From assembly GCA_037013495.1 (NCBI GenBank), contig CM072801.1, forward strand, positions 33,158,001-33,222,000: a stretch of 64,000 nucleotides of DNA, read 5' to 3'. Below the pieces are notes generated by a model. It searched no databases. It was not told the origin of the DNA and saw only the letters and a list, made by a program, of their open reading frames with translations. Positions 50,801 through 63,878 of this stretch are shown piece after piece. Numbering within the stretch: position 1 is the first letter of the stretch; each line of letters begins with the position of its first letter. The stretch comes from Hippophae tibetana (Eukaryota > Streptophyta > Magnoliopsida > Rosales > Elaeagnaceae). The position numbers were made by a program, and so were the translations under genes.

Positions 50801-53341
50801 AACTTTATACGACCAAAACTTTTGACTATGGTATCGTAAAGACTATTATAATATATCAAATTTAAGCTCTTATCGATTCACACAATTAGTGGTAGCCTCA
50901 ATAAGGAACTTGAATTATGTACCCAAATCCATCATTTACATCACTTACCTAGGGTTTTAGGTTTTTCTCCCAAATTTCCGTTTTACTTAGTTTTAATTTT
51001 ATTCAATAGAACTATAAAGAAGATATTTGTGCCGACCATGGGTTCTTTATATATGTGTTCAATAAATCTCTATTTTTTGAAAAAATATAGGAGAATAGTA
51101 AAAGAAAGAAGCAACTGTTGAAATTTAAAAAAAAATACAAAACATTTGATAAATTCTACTCATAACTTTATACGACTATAACTTTTGACTCGGGTATCGT
51201 AACGAAAATTATAATATATCAAATCGAAGCTCTTATCGATTCACACAATTATTTCTGGCCTCACTATGGAACCTGATTTATATACCGAAATTCCATCATT
51301 TACATCACTAACCAAGGGTTTTAGCTTTTTCTCGCAAATTTCCGTTTTACTTACTTTCGATTTTATTCAATAGAGCTCTAAAGGAGATATTTGTTACGAC
51401 CAAGGTTTCATTATTTATGAGGTCCATAAATCTATATTCTTTGAAAAGGAAATAGGAGAATAGAAAAAGAAAGGAGCAACTGTTGAAATTTTCAATAAAA
51501 CAAAACATTTAAGAAATCGAACTTTCAACTTTATACGACCAAAACTTTTGACTATGGTATCGTAAGGACTATTATAATATATCAAATTTAAGCTCTTATC
51601 GATTCACACAATTAGTGGTAGCCTCAATAAGGAACTTGAATTATGTACCCAAATCCATCATTTACATCACTTACCTAGGGTTTTAGGTTTTTCTCCCAAA
51701 TTTCCGTTTTACTTAGTTTTAATTTTATTCAATAGAACTATAAAGAAGATATTTGTGCCGACCATGGGTTCTTTATATATGTGTTCAATAAATCTCTATT
51801 TTTTGAAAAAATATAGGAGAATAGTAAAAGAAAGAAGCAACTGTTGAAATTTAAAAAAAAATACAAAACATTTGATAAATTCTACTCATAACTTTATACG
51901 ACTATAACTTTTGACTCGGGTATCGTAACGAAAATTATAATATATCAAATCGAAGCTCTTATCGATTCACACAATTATTTCTGGCCTCACTATGGAACCT
52001 GAATTATATACCCAAATTCCATCATTTACATCACTAACCAAGGGTTTTAGCTTTTTCTCGCAAATTTCCGTTTTACTTACTTTCGATTTTATTCAATAGA
52101 GCTCTAAGGAGATATTTGTTACGACCAAGGTTTCATTATTTATGTGTTCCATAAATCTATATCCTTCGAAAAGGAAAGAGGAGAATAGAAAAATTAAGGA
52201 GCAACTGTTGAAATTTTCAATAAAACAAAACATTTAATAAATCGAACTTTCAACTTTATACGACAAAAACTTTTGACTATGGTATCGTAAGGACTATTAT
52301 AATATATCAAATTTAAGCTCTTATCGATTCACACAATTAGTGGTAGCCTCAATAAGGAACTTGAATTATGTACCCAAATCCATCATTTACATCACTTACC
52401 TAGGGTTTTAGGTTTTTCTCCCAAATTTCCGTTTTACTTAGTTTTAATTTTATTCAATAGAACTCTAAAGCAGATATTTGTGCCGACCATGGGTTTTTTA
52501 TATATGTGTTCAATAAATCCCTTTTTTTGAAAAAAAAATAGGATAATAGTAAAAGAAAGGAGCAACTGTTGAAATTTTCAAAAAAAAAACAAAACATTTG
52601 ATAAATTCTACTTTTAACTTTATACGACTATAACTTTTGACTCGGGTATCGTAACGAAAATTATAATATATCAAATCGAAGCTCTTATCGATTCACACAA
52701 TTATTTATAGCCTCACTATGGAACCTGAATTATATACCCAAATTCCATCATTTACATCACTAACCAAGGGTTTTAGCTTTTTCTCGCAAATTTCCGTTTT
52801 ACTTACTTTCGATTTTATTCAATAGAGCTCTAAAGGAGATATTTGTTACGACCAAGGTTTCATTATTTATGTGTTCCATAAATCTATATCCTTCGAAAAG
52901 GAAAGAGGAGAATAGAAAAATTAAGGAGCAACTGTTGAAATTTTCAATAAAACAAAACATTTAATAAATCGAACTTTCAACTTTATACGACAAAAACTTT
53001 TGACTATGGTATCGTAAGGACTATTATAATATATCAAATTTAAGCTCTTATCGATTCACACAATTAGTGGTAGCCTCAATAAGGAACTTGAATTATGTAC
53101 CCAAATCCATCATTTACATCACTTACCTAGGGTTTTAGGTTTTTCTCCCAAATTTCCGTTTTACTTAGTTTTAATTTTATTCAATAGAACTCTAAAGTAG
53201 ATATTTGTGCCGACCATAGGTTTTTTATATATGTGTTCAATAAATCCCTTTTTTTGAAAAAAAATAGGATAATAGTAAAAGAAAGGAGCAACTGTTGAAA
53301 TTTTCAAAAAAAAAACAAAACATTTGATAAATTCTACTTTT
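50801..53341 (+). repeat. Dimers 71-73 and A74, left flank of the phase slip
   Basis: A starts are 50801, 51527, 52252 and 52979; B starts are 51164, 51890 and 52616. Dimers 71 and 72 share gaactataaagaag, gaaaaaatatagg and the interrupted run aaaaaaaaatacaaaac. A73 and A74 share ggttttttatatatg and caataaatccctttttttg. A74 has lost CCATGG (gaccatagg, 53,215) and has aaagtagatatttg. B72 carries a one-base loss (gagctctaagg, about 52,102). Confidence 0.9.
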
Positions 53342-53706
53342 AACTTTATACGACTATAACTTTTGACTCGGGTATCGTAAGGACTATTATAATATATCAA
53401 ATTTAAGCTCTTATCGATTCACACAATTAGTGGTAGCCTCAATAAGGAACTTGCATTATGTACCCAAATCCATCATTTATATCACTTACCTAGGGTTTTA
53501 GGTTTTTCTCCCAAATTTCCGTTTTACTTAGTTTTAATTTTATTCAATAGAACTGTAAAGGAGATATTTGTGCCGACCATGGGTTCTTTATATATGTGTT
53601 CAATAAATCTCTATTTTTCGAAAAAAAAATAGGAGAATAGTAAAAGAAAGGAGCAACTGTTGAAATTTTGAAAAAAAAAACAAAACATTTGATAAATTCT
53701 ACTTTT
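53342..53706 (+). repeat. B/A hybrid monomer: A-B phase slip
   Basis: This monomer starts as B (tatacgactataac, gactcgggtatcg) and becomes A after about base 53,380 (gtaaggactattataat, caaatttaagctc, ttagtggtagcc), remaining A to its end at 53,706. It follows a complete A (52979) and precedes a complete B (53707), so the order is A, B/A hybrid, B. The switch lies in gggtatcgtaa, between the last B-specific base (cgggt) and the first A-specific one (ggact). The two monomers share gtatcgtaa there. This is the only place where strict alternation breaks; it shifts the dimer phase by one monomer. Confidence 0.95.
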
Positions 53707-56700
53707 AACTTTATACGACTATAACTTTTGACTCGGGTATCGTAACGAAAATTATAATATATCAAATCGAAGCTCTTATCGATTCACACAATTATTTCTG
53801 GCCTCACTATGGAACCTGAATTATATACCCAAATTCCATCATTTACATCACTAACCAAGGGTTTTAGCTTTTTCTCGCAAATTTCTGTTTTACTTAATTT
53901 CGATTTTATTCAATAGAGCTCTAAAGGAGATATTTGTTACGACCAAGGTTTCATTATTTATGAGGTCCATAAATCTATATTCTTTTAAAAGTAAATAGGA
54001 GAATAGAAAAAGAATGGAGCAACTGTTGAAATTTTCAATAAAACAAAACATTTAAGAAATCGAACTTTCAACTTTATACGACCAAAACTTTTGACTATGG
54101 TATCGTAAGGACTATTATAATATATCAAATTTAAGCTCTTATCGATTCACACAATTAGTGGTAGCCTCAATAAGGTACTTGAATTATGTACCCAAATCCA
54201 TCATTTACATCACTTACCTAGGGTTTTAGTTTTTCTCCCAAATTTCCGTTTTACTTAGTTTTAATTTTATTCAATAGAACTGTAAAGGAGATATTTGTGC
54301 CGACCATGGCTTCTTTATATATGTGTTCAATAAATCTATATTTTTCGAAAAAAAATAGGAGAATAGTAAAAGAAAGGAGCAACTGTTGAAATTTCCAAAA
54401 AAAAAACAGAACATTTGATAAATTCTACTTTTAACTTTATACGACTATAACTTTTGACTCGGGTATCGTAACGAAAATTATAATATATCAAATCGAAGCT
54501 CTTATCGATTCACACAATTATTTATGGCCTCACTATGGAACCTGAATTATATACCCAAATTCCATCATTTACATCACTAACCAAGGGTTTTAGCTTTTTC
54601 TCGCAAATTTCCGTTTTACTTACTTTCGATTTTATTCAATAGAGCTCTAAAGGAGATATTTGTTACGACCAAGGTTTCATTATTTATGTGTTCGATAAAT
54701 CTATATTCTTCGAAATGGAAGTAGGAGAATAGAAAAAGAAAGGAGCAACTGTTTGAAATTTTCAATAAAACAAAACATTTAAGAAATCGAACTTTCAACT
54801 TTATACGACCAAAACTTTTGACTATGGTATCGTAAGGACTATTATAATATATCAAATTTAAGCTCTTATCGATTCACACAATTAGTGGTAGCCTCAATAA
54901 GGAACTTGAATTATGTACCCAAATCCATCATTTACATCACTTACCTAGGGTTTTAGTTTTTCTCCCAAATTTCCGTTTTACTTAGTTTTAATTTTATTCA
55001 ATAGAACTGTAAAGGAGATATTTGTGCCGACCATGGGTTATTTATATATGTGTTCAATAAATCTCTATTTTTCGAAAAAAAAATAGGAGATTAGTAAAAG
55101 AAAGGAGCAACTGTTGAAATTTTGAAAAAAAAACAAAACATTTGATAAATTCTACTTTTAACTTTATACGACTATAACTTTTGACTCGGGTATCGTAACG
55201 AAAATTATAATATATCAAATCAAAGCTCTTATCGATTCACACAATTATTTCTAGCCTCACTATGGAACCTGAATTATATACCCAAATTCCATCATTTACA
55301 TCACTAACCAAGGGTTTTAGCTTTTTCTCGCAAATTTCTGTTTTACTTACTTTCGATTTTATTCAATAGAGCTCTAAAGGAGATATTTGTTACGACCAAG
55401 GTTTCATTATTTATGAGGTCCATAAATCTATATTCTTTGAAAAGGAAATATTAGAATAGAAAAAGAATGGAGCAACTGTTGAAATTTTCAATAAAACAAA
55501 ACATTTAAGAAATCGAACTTTCAACTTTATACGACCAAAACTTTTGACTATGGTATCCTAAGGACTATTATAATATATCAAATTTAAGCTCTTATCGATT
55601 CACACAATTAGTGGTAGCCTCAATAAGGAACTTGAATTATGTACCCAAATCCATCATTTACATCACTTACCTAGGGTTTTAGGTTTTTCTCCCAAATTTC
55701 CGTTTTACTTAGTTTTAATTTTATTCAATAGAACTGTAAAGGAGATATTTGTGCCGACCATGGGTTCTTTATATATGTGTTCAATAAATCTCTATTTTTT
55801 GAAAAAATATAGGAGAATAGTAAAAGAAAGAAGGAACTGTTGAAATTTAAAAAAAAAACAAAACATTTGATAAATTCTACTCATAACTTTATACGACTAT
55901 AACTTTTGACTCGGGTATCGTAACGAAAATTATAATATATCAAATCGAAGCTCTTATCGATTCACACAATTATATCTGGCCTCACTATGGAACCTGATTT
56001 ATATACCGAAATTCCATCATTTACATCACTAACCAAGGGTTTTAGCTTTTTCTCGCAAATTTCCGTTTTACTTACTTTCGATTTTATTCAATAGAGCTCT
56101 AAAGGAGATATTTGTTACGACCAAGGTTTCATTATTTATGTGTTCCATAAATCTATATCCTTCGAAAAGGAAAGAGGAGAATAAAAAAATTAAGGAGCAA
56201 CTGTTGAAATTTTCAATAAAACAAAACATTTAATAAATCGAACTTTCAACTTTATACGACAAAAACTTTTGACTATGGTATCGTAAGGACTATTATAATA
56301 TATCAAATTTAAGCTCTTATCGATTCACACAATTAGTGGTAGCCTCAATAAGGAACTTGAATTATGTACCCAAATCCATCATTTACATCACTTACCTAGG
56401 GTTTTAGTTTTTCTCCCAAATTTCCGTTTTACTTAGTTTTAATTTTATTCAATAGAACTGTAAAGGAGATATTTGTGCCGACCATGGGTTCTTTATATAT
56501 GTGTTCAATAAATCTCTATTTTTTGAAAACAAAAATAGGAGAATAGTAAAAGAAAGGATCAACTGTTGAAATTTTGAAAAAAAAACAAAACATTTGATAA
56601 ATTCTACTTTTAACTTTATACGACTATAACTTTTGACTCGGGTATCGTAACGAAAATTATAATATATCACATCGAAGCTCTTATCGATTCACACAATTAT

Positions 56701-57700
56701 TTCTGGCCTCACTATGGAACCTGAATGATATACCCAAATTCCATCATTTACATCACTAACCAAGGGTTTTAGCTTTTTCTCGCAAATTTCCGCTTTACTT
56801 ACTTTCGATTTTATTCAATAGAGGTCTAAAGGAGATATTTGTTACGACCAAGGTTTCATTATTTATGAGGTCCATAAATCTATATTCTTCGAAAACGAAA
56901 TTGGAGAATAGAAAAAGAAAGGAGCAACTGTTGAAATTTTCAATAAAACAAAACATTTAAGAAATCGAACTTTCAACTTTATACGACCAAAACTTTTGAC
57001 TATGGTATCGTAAGGACTATTATAATATATCAAATTTAAGCTCTTATCGATTCACACAATTAGTGGTAGCCGCAATAAGGAACTTGAATTATGTACCCAA
57101 ATCCATCATTTACATCACTTACCTAGGGGTTTAGGTTTTTCTCCCAAATTTTTGTTTTAGTTAGTTTTTATTTTATTCAATAGAACTGTAAAGGAGATAT
57201 TTGTGCCGACCATGGGTTCTTTATATATGTGTTCAATAAATCTCTATTTTTTGAAAAAATATAGGAAAATAGTAAAAGAAAGAAGCAACTGTTGAAATTT
57301 AAAAAAAAAACAAAACATTTGATAAATTCTACTCATAACTTTATACGACTATAACTTTTGACTCGGGTATCGTAACGAAAATTATAATATATCAAATCGA
57401 AGCTCTTATCGATTCACACAATTATTTCTGGCCTCACTATGGAACCTGAATTATATACCCAAATTCCATCATTTACATCACTAACCAAGGGTTTTAGCTT
57501 TTTCTCGCAAATTTCCGTTTTACTTACTTTCGGTTTTATTCAATAGAGCTCTAAAGGAGATATTTGTTACGACCAAGGTTTCATTATTTATGAGGTCCAT
57601 AAATCTATATTCTTCGAAATGGAAGTAGGAGAATAGAAAAAGAAAGGAGCAACTGTTTGAAATTTTCAATAAAACAAAACATTTAAGAAATCGAACTTTC
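53707..57700 (+). repeat. Post-slip mosaic, eleven monomers
   Basis: B starts are 53707, 54433, 55160, 55885, 56612 and 57337; A starts are 54070, 54797, 55523, 56248 and 56975. The tract 55.5-56.7 kb resembles 45.7-47.0 kb (gaaaaaatatagg, cctgatttatataccg, ttttgaaaacaaaaatagg). B units at 54433 and 57337 carry a one-base insertion giving caactgtttgaaattt. The A unit at 56975 has cctaggggtttagg and gttttagttag, repeated only at 62789. B at 53707 has tcttttaaaagtaaatagg, not seen elsewhere. Confidence 0.88.
57121..57135 (+). other. Telomere-like motif in A (best match)
   Basis: Most A units carry cctagggttttagg, in effect two plant-type telomere units (TTTAGGG) with one extra T. In the A units at 56975 and 62789 the form is cctaggggtttagg (57122 and 62936), which contains an uninterrupted gggtttagg matching the canonical plant telomere sequence over nine bases. 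B has the weaker ccaagggttttagc. I see the resemblance directly; a telomeric origin or subtelomeric location is inference only, because nine bases in an AT- and T-rich repeat can arise by chance. Confidence 0.4.
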
Positions 57701-59880
57701 AACTTTATACGACCAAAACTTTTGACTATGGTATCGTAAGGACTATTATAATATATCAAATTTAAGCTCTTATCGATTCACACAATTAGTGGTAGCCTCA
57801 ATAAGGAACTTGAATTATGTACCCAAATCCATCATTTACATCACTTACCTAGGGTTTTAGTTTTTCTCCCAAATTTCCGTTTTACTTAGTTTTAATTTTA
57901 TTCAATAGAACTGTAAAGGAGATATTTGTGCCGACCATGGGTTATTTATATATGTGTTCAATAAATCTCTATTTTTCGAAAAAAAAATAGGAGATTAGTA
58001 AAAGAAAGGAGCAACTGTTGAAATTTTGAAAAAAAAACAAAACATTTGATAAATTCTACTTTTAACTTTATACGACCATAACTTTTGACTCGGGTATCGT
58101 AACGAAAATTATAATATATCAAATCAAAGCTCTTATCGATTCACACAATTATTTCTAGCCTCACTATGGAACCTGAATTATATACCCAAATTCCATCATT
58201 TACATCACTAACCAAGGGTTTTAGCTTTTTCTCGCAAATTTCTGTTTTACTTACTTTCGATTATATTCAATAGAGCTCTAAAGGAGATATTTGTTACGAC
58301 CAAGGTTTCATTATTTATGAGGTCCATAAATCTATATTCTTTGAAAAGGAAATATTAGAATAGAAAAAGAATGGAGCAACTATTGAAATTTTCAATAAAA
58401 CAAAACATTTAAGAAATCGAACTTTCAACTTTATACGACCAAAACTTTTGACTATGGTATCGTAAGGACTATTGTAATATATCAAATTTAAGCTCTTATC
58501 GATTCACACAATTAGTGGTAGCCTCAATAAGGAACTTGAATTATTTACCCAAATCCATCATTTACATCACTTACCTAGGGTTTTAGGTTTTTCTCCCAAA
58601 TTTCCGTTTTACTTAGTTTTAATTTTATTCAATAGAACTGTAAAGGAGATATTTGTGCCGACCATGGGTTATTTATATATGTGTTCAATAAATCTCTATT
58701 TTTCGAAAAAAAAATAGGAGATTAGTAAAAGAAAGGAGCAACTGTTGAAATTTTGAAAAAAAAACAAAACATTTGATAAATTCTACTTTTAACTTTATAC
58801 GACCATAACTTTTGACTCGGGTATCGTAACGAAAATTATAATATATCAAATCAAAGCTCTTATCGATTCACACAATTATTTCTAGCCTCACTATGGAACC
58901 TGAATTATATACCCAAATTCCATCATTTACATCACTAACCAAGGGTTTTAGCTTTTTCTCGCAAATTTCTGTTTTACTTACTTTCGATTATATTCAATAG
59001 AGCTCTAAAGGAGATATTTGTTACGACCAAGGTTTCATTATTTATGAGGTCCATAAATCTATATTCTTTGAAAAGGAAATATTAGAATAGAAAAAGAATG
59101 GAGCAACTATTGAAATTTTCAATAAAACAAAACATTTAAGAAATCGAACTTTCAACTTTATACGACCAAAACTTTTGACTATGGTATCGTAAGGACTATT
59201 GTAATATATCAAATTTAAGCTCTTATCGATTCACACAATTAGTGGTAGCCTCAATAAGGAACTTGAATTATTTACCCAAATCCATCATTTACATCACTTA
59301 CCTAGGGTTTTAGGTTTTTCTCCCAAATTTCCGTTTTACTTAGTTTTAATTTTATTCAATAGAACTGTAAAGGAGATATTTGTGCCGACCATGGGTTATT
59401 TATATATGTGTTCAATAAATCTCTATTTTTCGAAAAAAAAATAGGAGATTAGTAAAAGAAAGGAGGAACTGTTGAAATTTTGAAAAAAAAACAAAACATT
59501 TGATAAATTCTACTCATAACTTTATACGACTATAACTTTTGACTCGGGTATCGTAACGAAAATTATAATATATCAAATCGAAGCTCTTATCGATTCACAC
59601 AATTATTTCTGGCCTCACTATGGAACCTGATTTATATACCGAAATTCCATCATTTACATCACTAACCAAGGGTTTTAGCTTTTTCTCGCAAATTTCTGTT
59701 TTACTTACTTTCGATTATATTCAATAGAGCTCTAAAGGAGATATTTGTTACGACCAAGGTTTCATTATTTATGAGGTCCATAAATCTATATTCTTTGAAA
59801 AGGAAATAGGAGAATAGAAAAAGAAAGGAGCAACTGTTGAAATTTTCAATAAAACAAAACATTTAAGAAATCGAACTTTC
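57701..59880 (+). repeat. Dimers 80-82, recent 727-bp duplication
   Basis: A starts are 57701, 58427 and 59154; B starts are 58064, 58791 and 59518. From about 57,950 to 58,730 the sequence repeats at 727 bp. Shared rare forms are gggttatttat, ggagattagtaaaag, tacgaccataac, caaatcaaagctc, cgattatattcaatag, caactattgaaa, actattgtaatat and gaattatttaccc. The copy ends in A82/B82 near 59,465, where ggaggaactg appears and B82 switches to cctgatttatataccg. Confidence 0.92.
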
Positions 59881-62800
59881 AACTTTATACGACCAAAACT
59901 TTTGACTATGGTATCGTAAGGACTATTATAATATATCAAATTTAAGCTCTTATCGATTCACACAATTAGTGGTAGCCTCAATAAGGAACTTGAATTATGT
60001 ACCAAAATCCATCATTTACATCACTTACCTAGGGTTTTAGGTTTTTCTCCCAAATTTCCGTTTTACTTAGTTTTAATTTTATTCAATAGAACTGTAAAGG
60101 AGATATTTGTGCCGACCATGGGTTCTTTATATATGTGTTCAATAAATCTATATTTTTTGAAAAAATATAGGAGAATAGTAAAAGAAAGAAGGAACTGTTG
60201 AAATTTAAAAAAAAAAAACAAAACATTTGATAAATTCTACTCATAACTTTATACGACTATAACTTTTGACTCGGGTATCGTAACGAAAATTATAATATAT
60301 CAAATCGAAGCTCTTATCGATTCACACAATTATTTCTGGCCTCACTATGGAACCTGAATTATATACCCAAATTCCATCATTTACATCACTAACCAAGGGT
60401 TTTAGCTTTTTCTCGCAAATTTCCGTTTTACTTACTTTCGATTTTATTCAATAGAGCTCTAAAGGAGATATTTGTTACGACCAAGGTTTCATTATTTATG
60501 AGGTCCATAAATCTATATTCTTCGAAATGGAAGTAGGAGAATAGAAAAAGAAAGGAGCAACTGTTTGAAATTTTCAATAAAACAAAACATTTAAGAAATC
60601 GAACTTTCAACTTTATACGACCAAAACTTTTGACTATGGTATCGTAAGGACTATTATAATATATCAAATTTAAGCTCTTATCGATTCACACAATTAGTGG
60701 TAGCCTCAATAAGGAACTTGAATTATGTACCCAAATCCATCATTTACATCACTTACCTAGGGTTTTAGTTTTTCTCCCAAATTTCCGTTTTACTTAGTTT
60801 TAATTTTATTCAATAGAACTGTAAAGGAGATATTTGTGCCGACCATGGGTTATTTATATATGTGTTCAATAAATCTCTATTTTTCGAAAAAAAAAATAGG
60901 AGATTAGTAAAAGAAAGGAGCAACTGTTGAAATTTTGAAAAAAAAACAAAACATTTGATAAATTCTACTTTTAACTTTATACGACCATAACTTTTGACTC
61001 GGGTATCGTAACGAAAATTATAATATATCAAATCAAAGCTCTTATCGATTCACACAATTATTTCTGGCCTCACTATGGAACCTGATTTATATACCGAAAT
61101 TCCATCATTTACATCACTAACCAAGGGTTTTAGCTTTTTCTCGCAAATTTCCGTTTTACTTACTTTCGATTTTATTCAATAGAGCTCTAAAGGAGATATT
61201 TGTTACGACCAAGGTTTCATTATTTATGAGGTCCATAAATATATATTCTTCGAAATGGAAGTAGGAGAATAGAAAAAGAAAGGAGCAACTGTTGAAATTT
61301 TCAATAAAACAAAACATTTAAGAAATCGAACTTTCAACTTTATACGACCAAAACTTTTGACTATGGTATCGTAAGGACTATTATAATATATCAAATTTAA
61401 GCTCTTATCGATTCACACAATTAGTGGTAGCCGCAATAAGGAACTTGAATTATGTACCCAAATCCATCATTTACATCACTTACCTAGGGTTTTAGTTTTT
61501 CTCCCAAATTTCCGTTTTACTTAGTTTTAATTTTATTCAATAGAACTGTAAAGGAGATATTTGTGCCGACCATGGGTTATTTATATATGTGTTCAATAAA
61601 TCTCTATTTTTCGAAAAAAAAAATAGGAGATTAGTAAAAGAAAGGAGCAACTGTTGAAATTTTGAAAAAAAAACAAAACATTTGATAAATTCTACTTTTA
61701 ACTTTATACGACCATAACTTTTGACTCGGGTATCGTAACGAAAATTATAATATATCAAATCAAAGCTCTTATCGATTCACACAATTATTTCTGGCCTCAC
61801 TATGGAACCTGATTTATATACCGAAATTCCATCATTTACATCACTAACCAAGGGTTTTAGCTTTTTCTCGCAAATTTCCGTTTTACTTACTTTCGATTTT
61901 ATTCAATAGAGCTCTAAAGGAGATATTTGTTACGACCAAGGTTTCATTATATATGAGGTCCATAAATCTATATTCTTTGAAAAGGAAATAGGAGAATAGA
62001 AAAAGAAAGGAGCAACTGTTGAAATTTTCAATAAAACAAAATATTTAAGAAATCGAACTTTCAACTTTATACGACCAAAACTTTTGACTATGGTATCGTA
62101 AGGACTATTATAATATATCAAATTTAAGCTCTTATCGATTCACACAATTAGTGGTAGCCTCAATAAGGAACTTGAATTATGTACCCAAATCCATCATTTA
62201 CATCACTTACCTAGGGTTTTAGGTTTTTCTCCCAAATTTCCGTTTTACTTAGTTTTAATTTTATTCAATAGAACTGTAAAGGAGATATTTGTGCCGACCA
62301 TGGGTTCTTTATATATGTGTTCAATAAATCTATATTTTTTGAAAAAATATAGGAGAATAGTAAAAGAAAGAAGGAACTGTTGAAATTTAAAAAAAAAAAC
62401 AAAACATTTGATAAATTCTACTCATAACTTTATACGACTATAACTTTTGACTCGGGTATCGTAACGAAAATTATAATATATCAAATCGAAGCTCTTATCG
62501 ATTCACACAATTATTTCTGGCCTCACTATGGAACCTGAATTATATACCCAAATTCCATCATTTACATCACTAACCAAGGGTTTTAGCTTTTTCTCGCAAA
62601 TTTCCGTTTTACTTACTTTCGATTTTATTCAATAGAGCTCTAAAGGAGATATTTGTTACGACCAAGGTTTCATTATTTATGAGGTCCATAAATCTATATT
62701 CTTTGAAAAGGAAATATTAGAATAGAAAAAGAAAGGAGCAACTGTTGAAATTTTCAATAAAACAAAACATTTAAGAAATCGAACTTTCAACTTTATACGA

Positions 62801-63878
62801 CCAAAACTTTTGACTATGGTATCGTAAGGACTATTATAATATATCAAATTTAAGCTCTTATCGATTCACACAATTAGTGGTAGCCGCAATAAGGAACTTG
62901 AATTATGTACCCAAATCCATCATTTACATCACTTACCTAGGGGTTTAGGTTTTTCTCCCAAATTTTTGTTTTAGTTAGTTTTTATTTTATTCAATAGAAC
63001 TGTAAAGGAGATATTTGTGCCGACCATGGGTTCTTTATATATGTGTTCAATAAATCTCTATTTTTTGAAAAAATATAGGAAAATAGTAAAAGAAAGAAGC
63101 AACTGTTGAAATTTAAAAAAAAAAACAAAACATTTGATAAATTCTACTCATAACTTTATACGACTATAACTTTTGACTCGGGTATCGTAACGAAAATTAT
63201 AATATATCAAATCGAAGCTCTTATCGATTCACACAATTATTTCTGGCCTCACTATGGAACCTGATTTATATACCGAAATTCCATCATTTACATCACTAAC
63301 CAAGGGTTTTAGCTTTTTCTCGCAAATTTCCGTTTTACTTACTTTCGATTTTATTCAATAGAGCTCTAAAGGAGATATTTGTTACGACCAAGGTTTCATT
63401 ATATATGAGGTCCATAAATCTATATTCTTTGAAAAGGAAATAGGAGAATAGAAAAAGAAAGGAGCAACTATTGAAATTTTCAATAAAACAAAACATTTAA
63501 GAAATCGAACTTTCAACTTTATACGACCAAAACTTTTGACTATGGTATCGTAAGGACTATTGTAATATATCAAATTTAAGCTCTTATCGATTCACACAAT
63601 TAGTGGTAGCCTCAATAAGGAACTTGAATTATTTACCCAAATCCATCATTTACATCACTTACCTAGGGTTTTAGGTTTTTCTCCCAAATTTCCGTTTTAC
63701 TTAGTTTTAATTTTATTCAATAGAACTGTAAAGGAGATATTTGTGCCGACCATGGGTTATTTATATATGTGTTCAATAAATCTCTATTTTTCGAAAAAAA
63801 AATAGGAGATTAGTAAAAGAAAGGAGCAACTGTTGAAATTTTGAAAAAAAAACAAAACATTTGATAAATTCTACTTTT
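59881..63878 (+). repeat. Dimers 83-87 and A88, right-hand mosaic
   Basis: A starts are 59881, 60609, 61336, 62063, 62789 and 63515; B starts are 60245, 60973, 61700, 62426 and 63152. Dimers 84 and 85 are near-duplicates (gggttatttat, ggagattag, tacgaccataac), differing by gtagcctcaa against gtagccgcaa. A87 repeats A79 at 5,814 bp (cctaggggtttagg, gttttagttag, gaaaatagtaaaag). A88 repeats the A81/A82 type (actattgtaatat, gaattatttaccc) about 5.1 kb away. B86 has the aaatattag form. Confidence 0.88.

Noticed and set aside
53359..53376. CENP-B-box-like spacing in cgggtatcgtaacgaa of B
   Set aside because: Read on either strand it fails at core positions of the box: the required A and the CGGG orientation do not line up. 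No CENP-B binding can be claimed.
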